Positions 18,416-26,168 of a stretch of 64,000 nt of DNA are shown here, piece by piece. The stretch is from Natrialba magadii ATCC 43099 (lineage in GTDB: Archaea; Halobacteriota; Halobacteria; Halobacteriales; Natrialbaceae), in contig NC_013922.1 in assembly GCF_000025625.1 (NCBI RefSeq), forward strand, positions 124,001 to 188,000. The letters run 5' to 3'. The notes below the pieces were generated by a model. It saw only the letters and a list, made by a program, of their open reading frames with translations, did not search any database and had not been told where the DNA came from. A program made the position numbers and the translations under genes. Within the stretch, counting starts at the first letter, position 1. Each line of letters starts with the position of its first letter.

Positions 18416-18756
18416 CGCTCTCACGAGGAACAATCGTGTATGGAGACGATCCGTTTAAGGGTGACGACGCAGCCCGACCCTGGGTTGTGATTAGCACGAC
18501 GGAGATGCCGTTTCATGGCGATCAATACATCGCTCTCACGCTCACAACACAGACATGGTACGACGACCGCATTCCGATCAACGAGACTGACCTGATCGAC
18601 GGGGGCCTCCCAAAACAGAGTTCGATTCTTCCCTGGGCTGTCGCGTCTCTCAGTCCCGATCATATCGACCGCGAACTCGGAACACTCGATGCCTCCGCCG
18701 TCGACGACGCAGTACGTGAATTGGTATCGTATCTTGGTGTCTCTCTCTTGGAGTAG
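18412..18756 (+). CDS. PemK/MazF-family toxin
   Basis: This 114-residue protein has the PemK beta-barrel pattern: SRGTIVYGDDPF, RPWVVISTTEMPFHGDQYIA, GGLPKQSSILPW and a C-terminal helix ending LVSYLGVSLLE. Family members are sequence-specific mRNA endonucleases. It is full length, and its start overlaps the winged-helix antitoxin, so the pair is probably active. Confidence 0.78.
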   Translation: MTLSRGTIVYGDDPFKGDDAARPWVVISTTEMPFHGDQYIALTLTTQTWYDDRIPINETDLIDGGLPKQSSILPWAVASLSPDHIDRELGTLDASAVDDAVRELVSYLGVSLLE

Positions 18757-19111
18757 TTACAGTAGGCAGGCGAACACCCACAGTTTTGGCCGTACAGGTG
18801 AAATCGTCACGGCAAGGGTTCTCCGATCACTTCATTATGCACAGGATCATATTATCGCGTGTATACCGATCGACCGCGACGAAAAATTGCAGTAAATGCA
18901 CGTCGTGTATGGCCGGGATTGTGTAGGGAACACGACGTTGGTGACTGCGGTTCTGGGTCAGGTTTGTCGCCCCAAATAGGGAAGCAGTAGAGCAGGGACG
19001 AACAGCGGCAGTTCGAGACTCGTTTCCCGATGTGCTCCCGGACCATTTACGCAGCGAGGGAACCTCGACCTTTAGATTGACCAGCGAGATCCCTCAGAGG
19101 ACATATCCTTC
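18757..19111. other. 355-bp gap with mobile-element and PIN relics
   Basis: From 18760 to about 18830 the sequence GCAGGCGAACACCCACAG and on parallels the TnpB-type right end at 9556-9612 with many substitutions. At about 18996-19040 the minus strand encodes HRETSLELPLFV, the start of a PIN toxin also found at 20275, which then loses similarity. No intact gene is present. Confidence 0.45.
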
Positions 19112-19540
19112 TCATTCCCAAAACGACTGAATTCGCTCATCTAACTCGGATAACACATGTGAAATTAGTTCCCGCCAATCACCGGCAAATGTCGCATCTT
19201 CTCCAGGCGTTGGTGCATCTGGTGGCGGATGAAAATGTTCCCGGTCGTTGTGATCGTTTGGATGCCTGTCCCACCGACATTCCCATGTCTCCCCGTCACG
19301 ATACTGCTCTGAATAATGGACATTGAAATCATCCGTCTCGAACCAGCGAATACGAAGATACGCACGCTCCACATCTGCCGGAAAATATCCCATATCGAAA
19401 TCAGCTACCACAGCGTTCGGTGCATAAGATGGGCGAAACTCAACACTTGAGAACCGGGCGCTGCTGCGTACCCGTCGACCAATTCGTTCCAAGACATCAC
19501 TATCGATGCCGCCAATGTCATCCGATTCGCCCTCAGGCAT
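19112..19540 (-). CDS. TumE/DUF6516-like toxin
   Basis: This 142-residue protein is rich in conserved aromatic and His positions (HYSEQYRDGETWECRWDRHP, HFHPPPDAPTP, ELISHVLSELDERIQSFW), a pattern that recalls TumE/DUF6516 proteins. ATG 19540 is chosen because it overlaps the antitoxin stop by 8 bases, although the frame is open to 19588. The partner upstream is a helix-turn-helix protein, as in known TumA-TumE pairs. The family assignment comes from motif reading. Confidence 0.6.
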   Translation of the reverse strand: MPEGESDDIGGIDSDVLERIGRRVRSSARFSSVEFRPSYAPNAVVADFDMGYFPADVERAYLRIRWFETDDFNVHYSEQYRDGETWECRWDRHPNDHNDREHFHPPPDAPTPGEDATFAGDWRELISHVLSELDERIQSFWE

Positions 19541-20099
19541 CGACTTCCCCAGCGCGTCCACCCGACAGAGTATCACGGCGTGCCGCATCTAGCAACGCTG
19601 CTCGTTTCTCGAGTGTCTTCCACGTCGATACCGCCTCCCAGATGTCCTCAATAGCATCGTCACGGCTCGCATCAACCAACGATACCTCACTCGGAGACGT
19701 CGTATCGAAGCGTTGCTGGTACTCCTCAGTTGCGTTAAGCGTGTCTTTGAGTTGCTCGACGATCTCCGCTTCCGAATACTGTTTGCGGATCTGCTCGACT
19801 CGACGCCACTTCAGATACGACTCATTTCGCTCGTACCGCACAGGTCGACCAGACAGTTCACGAACGATTCCCATCTCCGTAAACCACTCCAGATAGTCAC
19901 GCGCGGTCTCCGTATCACACTCCGCACGCTCAGCAATCTTCGACACCTTCGTCGGCTCTCGCAACTGCATGACGACATCAAGCAGCCGCTCTCTCGTCGG
20001 CTTCCCCGTTAGCAACTCCTCAGGAGACTCCCAGGCATCGAAATCAGGCGGCTCTTCGTCCTCACCGGGTATCCCGTCAGGCGTATCAGTCATTTCCAT
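19533..20099 (-). CDS. helix-turn-helix antitoxin, DUF7342-like
   Basis: This 188-residue protein has an acidic N-terminus, a winged helix-turn-helix (TKVSKIAERAECDTETARDY) with a wing at RELSGRPVRYERNESYLKWR, and a long helical C-terminal half ending in RDTLSGGRAGEVDA. It overlaps the toxin start by 8 bases and is the presumed antitoxin and repressor of the pair. Confidence 0.65.
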   Translation of the reverse strand: MEMTDTPDGIPGEDEEPPDFDAWESPEELLTGKPTRERLLDVVMQLREPTKVSKIAERAECDTETARDYLEWFTEMGIVRELSGRPVRYERNESYLKWRRVEQIRKQYSEAEIVEQLKDTLNATEEYQQRFDTTSPSEVSLVDASRDDAIEDIWEAVSTWKTLEKRAALLDAARRDTLSGGRAGEVDA

Positions 20100-20122
20100 A
20101 TACCTACTAACGAGTTATTCTG

Positions 20123-20275
20123 TCATATATCTACTGCCCGCAGAATTATTTCAGCATCCGCTTCGTTCTTAACTCGGCTTGCGAGTTCACGGTTCTCCTC
20201 GCGATCGTCCAGGTGGACGGAGTAGGCACCAGTATCGACGAACAGCGGCAGTTCGAGACTCGCTTCCCGATGCAC
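20123..20275 (-). pseudogene. VapC (PIN) N-terminal remnant
   Basis: From a GTG near 20275 the minus strand encodes HREASLELPLFVDTGAYSVH, then LDDREENRELASRV, the first PIN motif with its Asp intact. It stops after about 50 residues at 20123, next to the winged-helix antitoxin gene. The C-terminal two-thirds are missing. Confidence 0.6.
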
Positions 20276-20282
20276 TCCCAGA

Positions 20283-20654
20283 CCGTACGAGTCAGACGTT
20301 CGAAGACGTGTGTCGCAGGCAGTCCAGCAGGCGTCGTTTCCGGTTGACTGCTCGCGTGTCGGTCGGTGGTGGTACAAGGAAGCAGAAATCGACATCGTCG
20401 GACTCGATCCACAAACGGAGACGCTACTGCTCGGCGAGTGCAAGTGGACTACGACGCCTGTCGGACCCAGTTTGCTCGCTGCTCTCGAGGCACTCGAGGA
20501 AGACGTTCGGTGGAAGGGGGCTGATCGCACTGTTGTGTATGCGCTGTTTTCGCACTCTGGGTTCAGCGCCGAACTGAGACAGCTTGCGGACGACCGGTCG
20601 GATCTCTCTCTGTATACTCCTCCGGACCTCGCTACGATCTTTGCGTTTGCGTGA
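20283..20654 (+). pseudogene. C-terminal fragment of a DUF234 ATPase
   Basis: The frame encodes RVGRWWYKEAEIDIVGLDPQ, then LLLGECKWTTTPVG and VVYALFSHSGF. This is the endonuclease-like DUF234 domain at the C-terminus of archaeal DEXX-box ATPases (E-x-D, then G-E-C-K-W). The AAA+ domain is absent, and the 5' side joins the vapC remnant. It is very likely a truncated remnant. Confidence 0.65.
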
Positions 20655-20734
20655 TCCACACGTCGTTGGTCAGTTCGAGGCACCCACTCGAGACGCAGAC
20701 TTCCTGGCTGCAGACGCAAACGTGGCTGTAGACA

Positions 20735-20796
20735 GTTCGGCTTACACGCTCGGCGACTTATCGGTATGGCCGATCGCTTGTTCAGTGTACTCGACG
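20735..20796 (-). pseudogene. RelE toxin N-terminal remnant
   Basis: An ATG overlapping the antitoxin stop opens a frame reading MTDVEYTEQAIGHTDKSPSV and then a stop. The first 13 residues match the RelE-like start at 14065 (MTNVEDTEQAIGH). The rest of the toxin is gone, leaving the upstream antitoxin orphaned. Confidence 0.6.
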
Positions 20797-21078
20797 TCAG
20801 TCATTCAAGCCGAGGCGATCACGAACGTCATCAACTGATTGCGTTTCACCCTGCCCTCGCTGCTCACGGCTCTTTACAAGTTCCTCGAGCGTTTCATCGG
20901 AAAGTCTCGTTGGTGGATCAATCCAGTCGCGGAGTGCGTCGCGGACCGCCTCCGACCGCGAGGTGTCCCCCCGACGCTCGTACTCCTCGTCGATCTTCTC
21001 GAGGAGCCTGCTTGGAACCCGGACATCGATTTTGGTAGTCCCGTTGCCGTTACCGTCACCACTGGTGTCAGTGCTCAT
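20797..21078 (-). CDS. ribbon-helix-helix antitoxin (orphan, intact)
   Basis: This 93-residue protein has a Gly/Asp-rich start, then TKIDVRVPSRLLEKIDEEYE and SRSEAVRDALRDWID, a ribbon-helix-helix DNA-binding fold, and an acidic C-terminal tail ending VDDVRDRLGLND. It is the undamaged member of three copies in this region. Its cognate RelE toxin is reduced to 20 codons. Confidence 0.75.
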   Translation of the reverse strand: MSTDTSGDGNGNGTTKIDVRVPSRLLEKIDEEYERRGDTSRSEAVRDALRDWIDPPTRLSDETLEELVKSREQRGQGETQSVDDVRDRLGLND

Positions 21079-21149
21079 TACTGTGTGAGACGTCTGTCTC
21101 ACGAATAACTGTTTTTCCTACTGTGAAGGTGCGGATATGCGCTCGCACG

Positions 21150-21290
21150 TATGCATCACTGCTGTCTGGGTGACCACACTCGCCGTCGGAGACTGCCTTG
21201 AGCGCTGTCCTCGCCGCGTCGCGTCTCGAGGCACCCAGTTCCTGCTCCGCATCGAGAAGGCTGGTACCGATACAGATCGTTATCCGTAGA
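21150..21290 (-). pseudogene. VapC (PIN) remnant after an antitoxin
   Basis: The minus strand reads TSLLDAEQELGASRRDAART, then ALKAVSDGECGHPDSSDAYV, which resembles the N-terminal third of a PIN toxin but lacks a proper start and the strand-1 Asp. The end GHPDSSDA recurs at about 23104-23130, marking a duplicated block. Confidence 0.45.
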
Positions 21291-21555
21291 GCACGTCGTC
21301 GATGTCGCTCTCGTCCGTTTCGACGCCTGATCGGAACCGATCACGACGCATCGCTTCTTTCTCGTCTTCCGAGAGAGGAACTGATAGCTCCCGGAACGAA
21401 TCGATCACGTCACTGCGTGATTCGTACGCCTTGTCGATGAGGTGAGCCACCAGTACCTGTTGCGTGACGTTCCGTCCCGTCTGGAGTCGGATCTCCGCCT
21501 GGAGTTCCTCGAGCCGCGATTTCGCGTCCTCGGGTATCATTATTTCCGTGGTCAT
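21280..21555 (-). CDS. antitoxin-like protein, toxin decayed
   Basis: This 91-residue protein, MTTEIMIPEDAKSRLEELQA and on, has a helix RNVTQQVLVAHLIDKAY and an acidic tail DESDIDDVLYG. This matches VapB-like antitoxins of haloarchaea. The downstream toxin gene is only a remnant. Confidence 0.6.
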   Translation of the reverse strand: MTTEIMIPEDAKSRLEELQAEIRLQTGRNVTQQVLVAHLIDKAYESRSDVIDSFRELSVPLSEDEKEAMRRDRFRSGVETDESDIDDVLYG

Positions 21556-21734
21556 ACGCTATCGTTTCATCTGTAACTGGATACCCGTTTCTACGCACTC
21601 TTCGCTGGTGGATATTGTTTCATACGCTCTGCACAAGCGGTCTCGAGTGCTATTCTCGTTATTTGTAGGGAATCAACATCACTCACAACGCGGCGTTTCA
21701 ACCCTGCCAACCGTGGGGCGGGGAATCCGCCTCG

Positions 21735-22157
21735 CTACCTAGTTTGAAACCACGTTGCAACCTCCTGCTGAAACCGGTCGAACCACTCGAGATCCTCCTG
21801 CAACACATCGTACACGAGGTCGTGGTCGATATCCCCGTACCGATGGGCGAGGTGATTTCGAAAACCGACAGCTTCCGCGAGCTTCGACCCAGTTTCGGCC
21901 GCAATAATATCGGCCTCAACGAGCGCTTCGATTTCCTCACGTGAGGTTTCGGCGGTCCCGAGGTTCTCGGAAGCCCGGATATGACTCGCCAGATCGATAC
22001 AGGATTGGATCGCGTTCATCAATGACCGTTCGACAGCACGCTGAAGAACGACATCTTCGAGATACTCCGTTCTGGAACCATCGCTCATCTCCTTGCATTC
22101 GTTCGTGTATTGATTGATCAACGCAAGCCGGTCTCCAACTACTTCCTCGTCGACCAT
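21735..22157 (-). CDS. hepT: HepT RNase toxin
   Basis: This 140-residue all-helical protein belongs to the HepT/DUF86 family of HEPN RNases. The catalytic RX4HXY motif is intact at residues 100-107 (RNHLAHRY), followed by DIDHDLVYDVL. In characterised pairs the partner MntA adenylylates HepT at the motif Tyr and inactivates it. The start overlaps the MntA stop by one base. Confidence 0.85.
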   Translation of the reverse strand: MVDEEVVGDRLALINQYTNECKEMSDGSRTEYLEDVVLQRAVERSLMNAIQSCIDLASHIRASENLGTAETSREEIEALVEADIIAAETGSKLAEAVGFRNHLAHRYGDIDHDLVYDVLQEDLEWFDRFQQEVATWFQTR

Positions 22158-22600
22158 TAGACATCTCCCGCAGCGAGTCGGTCGATGAACTCGCGTCGCT
22201 GTCGCGTGCGCTGTTCGTGGGAGTCCTCGACGCGCTGTGTAAGGCGTCGTTCGTCTGCCACTTTCGTTTCCTCGTCGCCGTACACCAGCCACCCATCTCG
22301 AAGCGCGTTCAGCGCGACGGTATCGGGTACCGCCTGTCTATCACTGACATCGACGAACATCTCGGCGTACGACTGGAGCTGGCTATCGATTTGATTGCGC
22401 CGCCGAAATCGTTCGTGCCGAGTACAGTCGTCTGGAAACCGAACGCAAACGTCGAGGTCCGACGCCGGTGACGCTGTTCCGCTCACGTGCGATCCGAACA
22501 GCACAGCATACTGTACGTCGGCATCAGCGAACACCGATTGAAAGCCCTCGATATCGACGCCAGTGAGGCTACCATCTGACTCCGGAGCGTCGCCTCGCAT
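22157..22600 (-). CDS. mntA: MntA nucleotidyltransferase antitoxin
   Basis: This 147-residue minimal nucleotidyltransferase has the GSX10DXD signature intact: GSHVSGTASPASDLDV with Ser37, Asp48 and Asp50. It should modify HepT with AMP. ATG 22600 is chosen because residues upstream of it (frame open to 22672) do not look conserved. The pair looks complete, unlike most TA genes around it. Confidence 0.85.
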   Translation of the reverse strand: MRGDAPESDGSLTGVDIEGFQSVFADADVQYAVLFGSHVSGTASPASDLDVCVRFPDDCTRHERFRRRNQIDSQLQSYAEMFVDVSDRQAVPDTVALNALRDGWLVYGDEETKVADERRLTQRVEDSHEQRTRQRREFIDRLAAGDV

Positions 22601-22749
22601 ACGTTGGGGTACGTGTTGGACCGCCTTATACTGTCTGCCAAGAGAGTACTGTGTCGTCCATTCGTGATGCATTGGTCAGCACACACCCACACTCGCGGCA
22701 CCTGTCGCCCGATCTGTACGTTTCGCCCGGTTGCACTCGAGTACACCCT

Positions 22750-23032
22750 CTCTGACTCGTTGTATTTAGAGACTCGACGTCAGTCGTTCACGCAGCGGCG
22801 GTCGCGAACGTCAGCAGCTGCTTGCGTTTTCCCTGCGTTCACTGCTCTCTACAAGTTCCTCGAGCGTTTCGTCGGACAGTCTCACTGGTGGCTCAATCCA
22901 GTCGCGGACCGCCCCCGACCGCCAGGTGCCCCCCCGACGCTCGTCCTCCTCGTCGATCTTCTCGAGGAGCCTGTGTGGAACCCGGACCTCGATTCTGGTG
23001 GTCGCGTCGCCGGTATCACTGGCTGTACTCAT
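22750..23032 (-). pseudogene. ribbon-helix-helix antitoxin, third copy, damaged
   Basis: The frame 22811-23032 encodes TTRIEVRVPHRLLEKIDEED and an RHH helix shortened by four residues (GAVRDWIE instead of SEAVRDALRDWID). A frameshift after LVESSERR then destroys the tail. Out-of-frame remains of VRDR..VND and a RelE start (TDVES) continue to about 22760. It is a decayed duplicate of 20735-21078. Confidence 0.65.
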
Positions 23033-23039
23033 TACTGTG

Positions 23040-23457
23040 AGGGGTATCTACTCCACGACTAACCGTTTTCCTCTCTCCTGTGAGTGGGTCTGCACGCGGA
23101 CGGATGCATCACTGCTGTCTGGGTGACCGTACTCGAGTACCCCGTCGATCTGGGCAACGCCATCGAGTTGCTCTCGTCGGTGGCGTGGCGGTTGCACTCG
23201 AGTTCGGCTGCGACCTTGTCTGCCGAACTGGTGACGTGATTATCGTGTCCTCGGCGATTAACTACACCTCGTTTTCGGCGAGCTGGTCGCCGGTTGCATA
23301 CGTCCAGCCTCGAACTTCCAGCTTCTCGAGTGTCCCTTCAGACGCAATCTGTTGTGGGCCCGTGAACGCCCGATAATTCGTTTCGAGCGCTCGTCTCTCC
23401 CTGTAGGACTCCGTTTGTCCTCGTTTCGAACCGAATAACATAACAGGCAACTCGAGT
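23040..23457 (-). pseudogene. relics of a PIN toxin and of the OB-domain membrane protein
   Basis: At 23104-23200 the minus strand repeats the GHPDSSDA segment found at 21150. At 23195-23310 the plus-strand bases GTGACGTGATTATCGTGTCC and the following CGAGCTGGTCGCCGGT match the coding region of the 12302-12808 gene with indels (ATGDQLAENEV against STGDQLQDD). A further frame on the minus strand (23262-23450) looks protein-like but has no start. No intact gene is visible. Confidence 0.45.
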
Positions 23458-23469
23458 ATGCGAGTACCA

Positions 23470-24549
23470 ATGCGGATTCTACGGGTCGCACAGAAGATCT
23501 ATCCCGATGCGAAAGGCGGTGGACCGTATCACGTCCACGCGATGAGTCGAGACCAGGCCGCGATGGGACACGACGTGACGGTCGTCACGGTTCGAATGGA
23601 TCCCGACCTGCCCCACATCGAGGAACGAGACGGGTATACAGTGGTTCGGTACGATCCCACGGTAAACTTGCTGGGGAACGATATCAGCCACGGGATTGCA
23701 CAGTATCTCTCCCAGGCAGAGGCGTTCGATGTGATGCACGCGCACTCGCATCTGTACTTCTCGACGAACCTGGCTGCGATGAAGCGGTTTCTGGGCGATA
23801 TTCCGCTTGCGATTACGAATCACGGACTGTACTCGCAGAACGCACCAGAGTGGGCCTTCGACCTGTATCTCCGGACACTCGGTCGGTGGACGTTCAATCA
23901 GGCGGACGTGGTGTTCTGTTACACGGAGACCGATAAGGAGCGGGTTCGCGAATTTGGTGTCTCGAGTCGGATTGATGTGGTTTCGAACGGGATCGATACC
24001 GAGCGGTTCACGCCCGATGGTCCGGAGAGCGAGTTGATTGATGCAGAGGGGCCCGTGGTGTTGTTTGTCGGGCGGTTGGTGGAAGGGAAGCGTCCAGAGA
24101 GGGTTCTCGACGCTGTCAACCGACTTTCGGACGACTACGATATCAACCTCTACTTCTGTGGGGACGGACCGCTTCGATCGAAGCTTGAGGCAAACGGCGG
24201 ATCAGAAGCCGAATTCCTGGGTTCGGTTCCGTACGACGAGATGCCCGAGATATACCGAGCCGCAGATCTGCTCACCCTCACGAGTCGGGCAGAGGGTGTT
24301 CCGCGAACGATCATGGAAGCGCTCGCAGCGGAAGTCCCAGTAGTGAGTTCAGATCTGCCGCAGGTGCGGGCTGCCTTCGGCGATGACGTTGCATACGCTC
24401 CGCAGGAGGATGCGAATGCGTTCAGTGAACAGGTTCGTGCGATCCTGGAGTCAAAGACGAACCCACAGCTTCACGAGCAATTCAGTTGGGAACGTACTGT
24501 TACAGAGACAACAGCAGCATTGAACCAACTGGTCGAAGAGACAGACTAG
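23470..24549 (+). CDS. glycosyltransferase family 4
   Basis: This 359-residue GT-B enzyme should transfer a sugar from a nucleotide donor onto a lipid-linked or surface glycan. It starts MRILRVAQKIYPDAKGGGPY with the Gly-rich acceptor loop. The C-terminal domain has FVGRLVEGKRPE and the donor-binding E-x7-E motif (EGVPRTIMEALAAEVPVVSS). ATG 23470 is preferred to ATG 23458, which adds MRVP. It is the first plus-strand gene of the glycan island and still has the GC-rich host composition. Confidence 0.88.
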   Translation: MRILRVAQKIYPDAKGGGPYHVHAMSRDQAAMGHDVTVVTVRMDPDLPHIEERDGYTVVRYDPTVNLLGNDISHGIAQYLSQAEAFDVMHAHSHLYFSTNLAAMKRFLGDIPLAITNHGLYSQNAPEWAFDLYLRTLGRWTFNQADVVFCYTETDKERVREFGVSSRIDVVSNGIDTERFTPDGPESELIDAEGPVVLFVGRLVEGKRPERVLDAVNRLSDDYDINLYFCGDGPLRSKLEANGGSEAEFLGSVPYDEMPEIYRAADLLTLTSRAEGVPRTIMEALAAEVPVVSSDLPQVRAAFGDDVAYAPQEDANAFSEQVRAILESKTNPQLHEQFSWERTVTETTAALNQLVEETD

Positions 24550-24608
24550 GACTGTTTCTGTTTATTGAGTAATTTTCCAACTCCCTGGAACCATCATTGA
24601 GGCTGTAG

Positions 24609-25301
24609 TTAACTATCTATGCGTTGAATCTCGTCTGCAACGAGAGTTGTGTTCTGCTGAAGCGCTTCTCTAGTTTTGTTTTTGAGAACAATTGATCGAG
24701 GGCCATCTCTACCCGTTTGTACATGTGCTTTGAGTCGTTCGTAACCAGCGCGTCCTCGATCAAAGGTTTCTGTCCCTGGCTCGAAACGTGTGTCGCCATC
24801 GCTACGCTTGCGGAGTCGGTCAGCGATCGTTGCTTCATCAACTTCAAGGAATACAATGAGGTCGGGACTTAGCCGTTGAAGTATATTGTCGAATCGATCG
24901 AGAATCTTTGCCCACTTGTGATGTGAGCGAAATCCAGCGGACCAGATCCCCTGATAGACTCCTTGATCGAGAAGGCATGCACCACCGGCTGATCTGCGTT
25001 TGGTTATGGTCCCGGTGATATACAGCAGATTGAACAGTACGCGGATGTAGTCGGTGAGCGATTGCTGATCGGTATTGAATACAGCTCGTGATGCCGAAAG
25101 TCCAGCCGAAGGATAGCGTCCAAATCCGACCGCTGCGGTTCGTGATTTCAACGCAACCCGACGAACTGTTGAGCGCGTTTCCAGTTCATACGTCGGTTCG
25201 GTAACGTGAACTCCTCGAGTCGTGAGTTTCTTAGCGACTCCCCGAGAGAGCGTTGTCTTACCGGTTCCTGGCAGTCCGACAAATTCGACGACCGTCGTCA
25301 T
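24609..25301 (-). CDS. P-loop kinase, adenylate/thymidylate-kinase-like
   Basis: This 230-residue protein has an N-terminal Walker A GLPGTGKTT (residues 9-17), a DQG motif in the middle (CLLDQGVYQGIW) and a LID-like Arg pair (IADRLRKRSDGDTRF). These are features of small-molecule kinases. Its ATG overlaps the stop of the upstream methyltransferase by one base, so the two form an operon. Similar kinases occur in glycan islands; the substrate is unknown. Confidence 0.72.
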   Translation of the reverse strand: MTTVVEFVGLPGTGKTTLSRGVAKKLTTRGVHVTEPTYELETRSTVRRVALKSRTAAVGFGRYPSAGLSASRAVFNTDQQSLTDYIRVLFNLLYITGTITKRRSAGGACLLDQGVYQGIWSAGFRSHHKWAKILDRFDNILQRLSPDLIVFLEVDEATIADRLRKRSDGDTRFEPGTETFDRGRAGYERLKAHVQTGRDGPRSIVLKNKTREALQQNTTLVADEIQRIDS

Positions 25302-25978
25302 TATTCGACTGGCTGCAAAAGATAGACACGTTCTTGGGATAAGACCGGAAGCACCCTTTTCGACGAGATGATCTCAAACCCATCAGAGAAAATTTCTTGA
25401 GTTGTTTCTGGCGACTCATAGCAATGATCTCGTTCGTCGCCGCCGAGGACGGACTGTCTTACGTCACGGCGGAAGGAGTGGAACTGGGTTTCAATGGCGG
25501 TTGATGCGATCACGTAATCGGCAACCCTCCCGAGTTCGGTTAGGATGTTTCGCTTCACCTCTGTCGGAACTCGGTGCAGCAGTCGTAATGAGACCGCAAC
25601 ATCGAACGATTCGTCTATCGTTTCGGTGATCTCCTCTGCATCACAGACTTGAAAACGGGCATCCGATATTCCAGCCCGTTCGTATTCTGTCTCGGCTATT
25701 TGAAGCATATTCTCGGAGATATCGCAGGCTAGTACGTCAGAACCAGCGTCCGCAAATACAGGCGCGAGTTTTCCAGTCCCTGTCGGAATATCTAGTACGG
25801 TCTCGTGTGGGACCTTTCTGAGTAGCGTTTCAATCGCATTTCGTTCACGCTTCGCTATCAACTTGTGTCGCCAACTTCCATCGTCAGAAAACGCTTCGTG
25901 GTATTTCGTGGCCACATTGTCTGACTTATAATACTCTTTCATTTCTGAAGAATATTCAAAGCCGTTTTCGTCTTCCAT
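25301..25978 (-). CDS. SAM-dependent methyltransferase, class I
   Basis: This 225-residue enzyme has the SAM-binding motif I VLDIPTGTGKLAPVFADAG, motif II ACDIS and VCDAEEI, then VAVSLRLLHRV. It would methylate a small molecule or glycan residue. It is transcribed with the kinase at 24609-25301 (one-base overlap). GC content begins to fall upstream of its start. Confidence 0.78.
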   Translation of the reverse strand: MEDENGFEYSSEMKEYYKSDNVATKYHEAFSDDGSWRHKLIAKRERNAIETLLRKVPHETVLDIPTGTGKLAPVFADAGSDVLACDISENMLQIAETEYERAGISDARFQVCDAEEITETIDESFDVAVSLRLLHRVPTEVKRNILTELGRVADYVIASTAIETQFHSFRRDVRQSVLGGDERDHCYESPETTQEIFSDGFEIISSKRVLPVLSQERVYLLQPVE

Positions 25979-26168
25979 TACGCGGTTAGACAGGCTATGG
26001 TCACATACTACTTGTGGTTGGTACTAATGACGATGACACTACTAAATCAATAAAATAGGAATGTCAATGGTATGCGTAAATGAGACACCACACTATTTTA
26101 GACAAGATGTTTATATAACAATCATCTATTAGTTATGTGTGGTGGAATATAATTAATAACAATATGGA

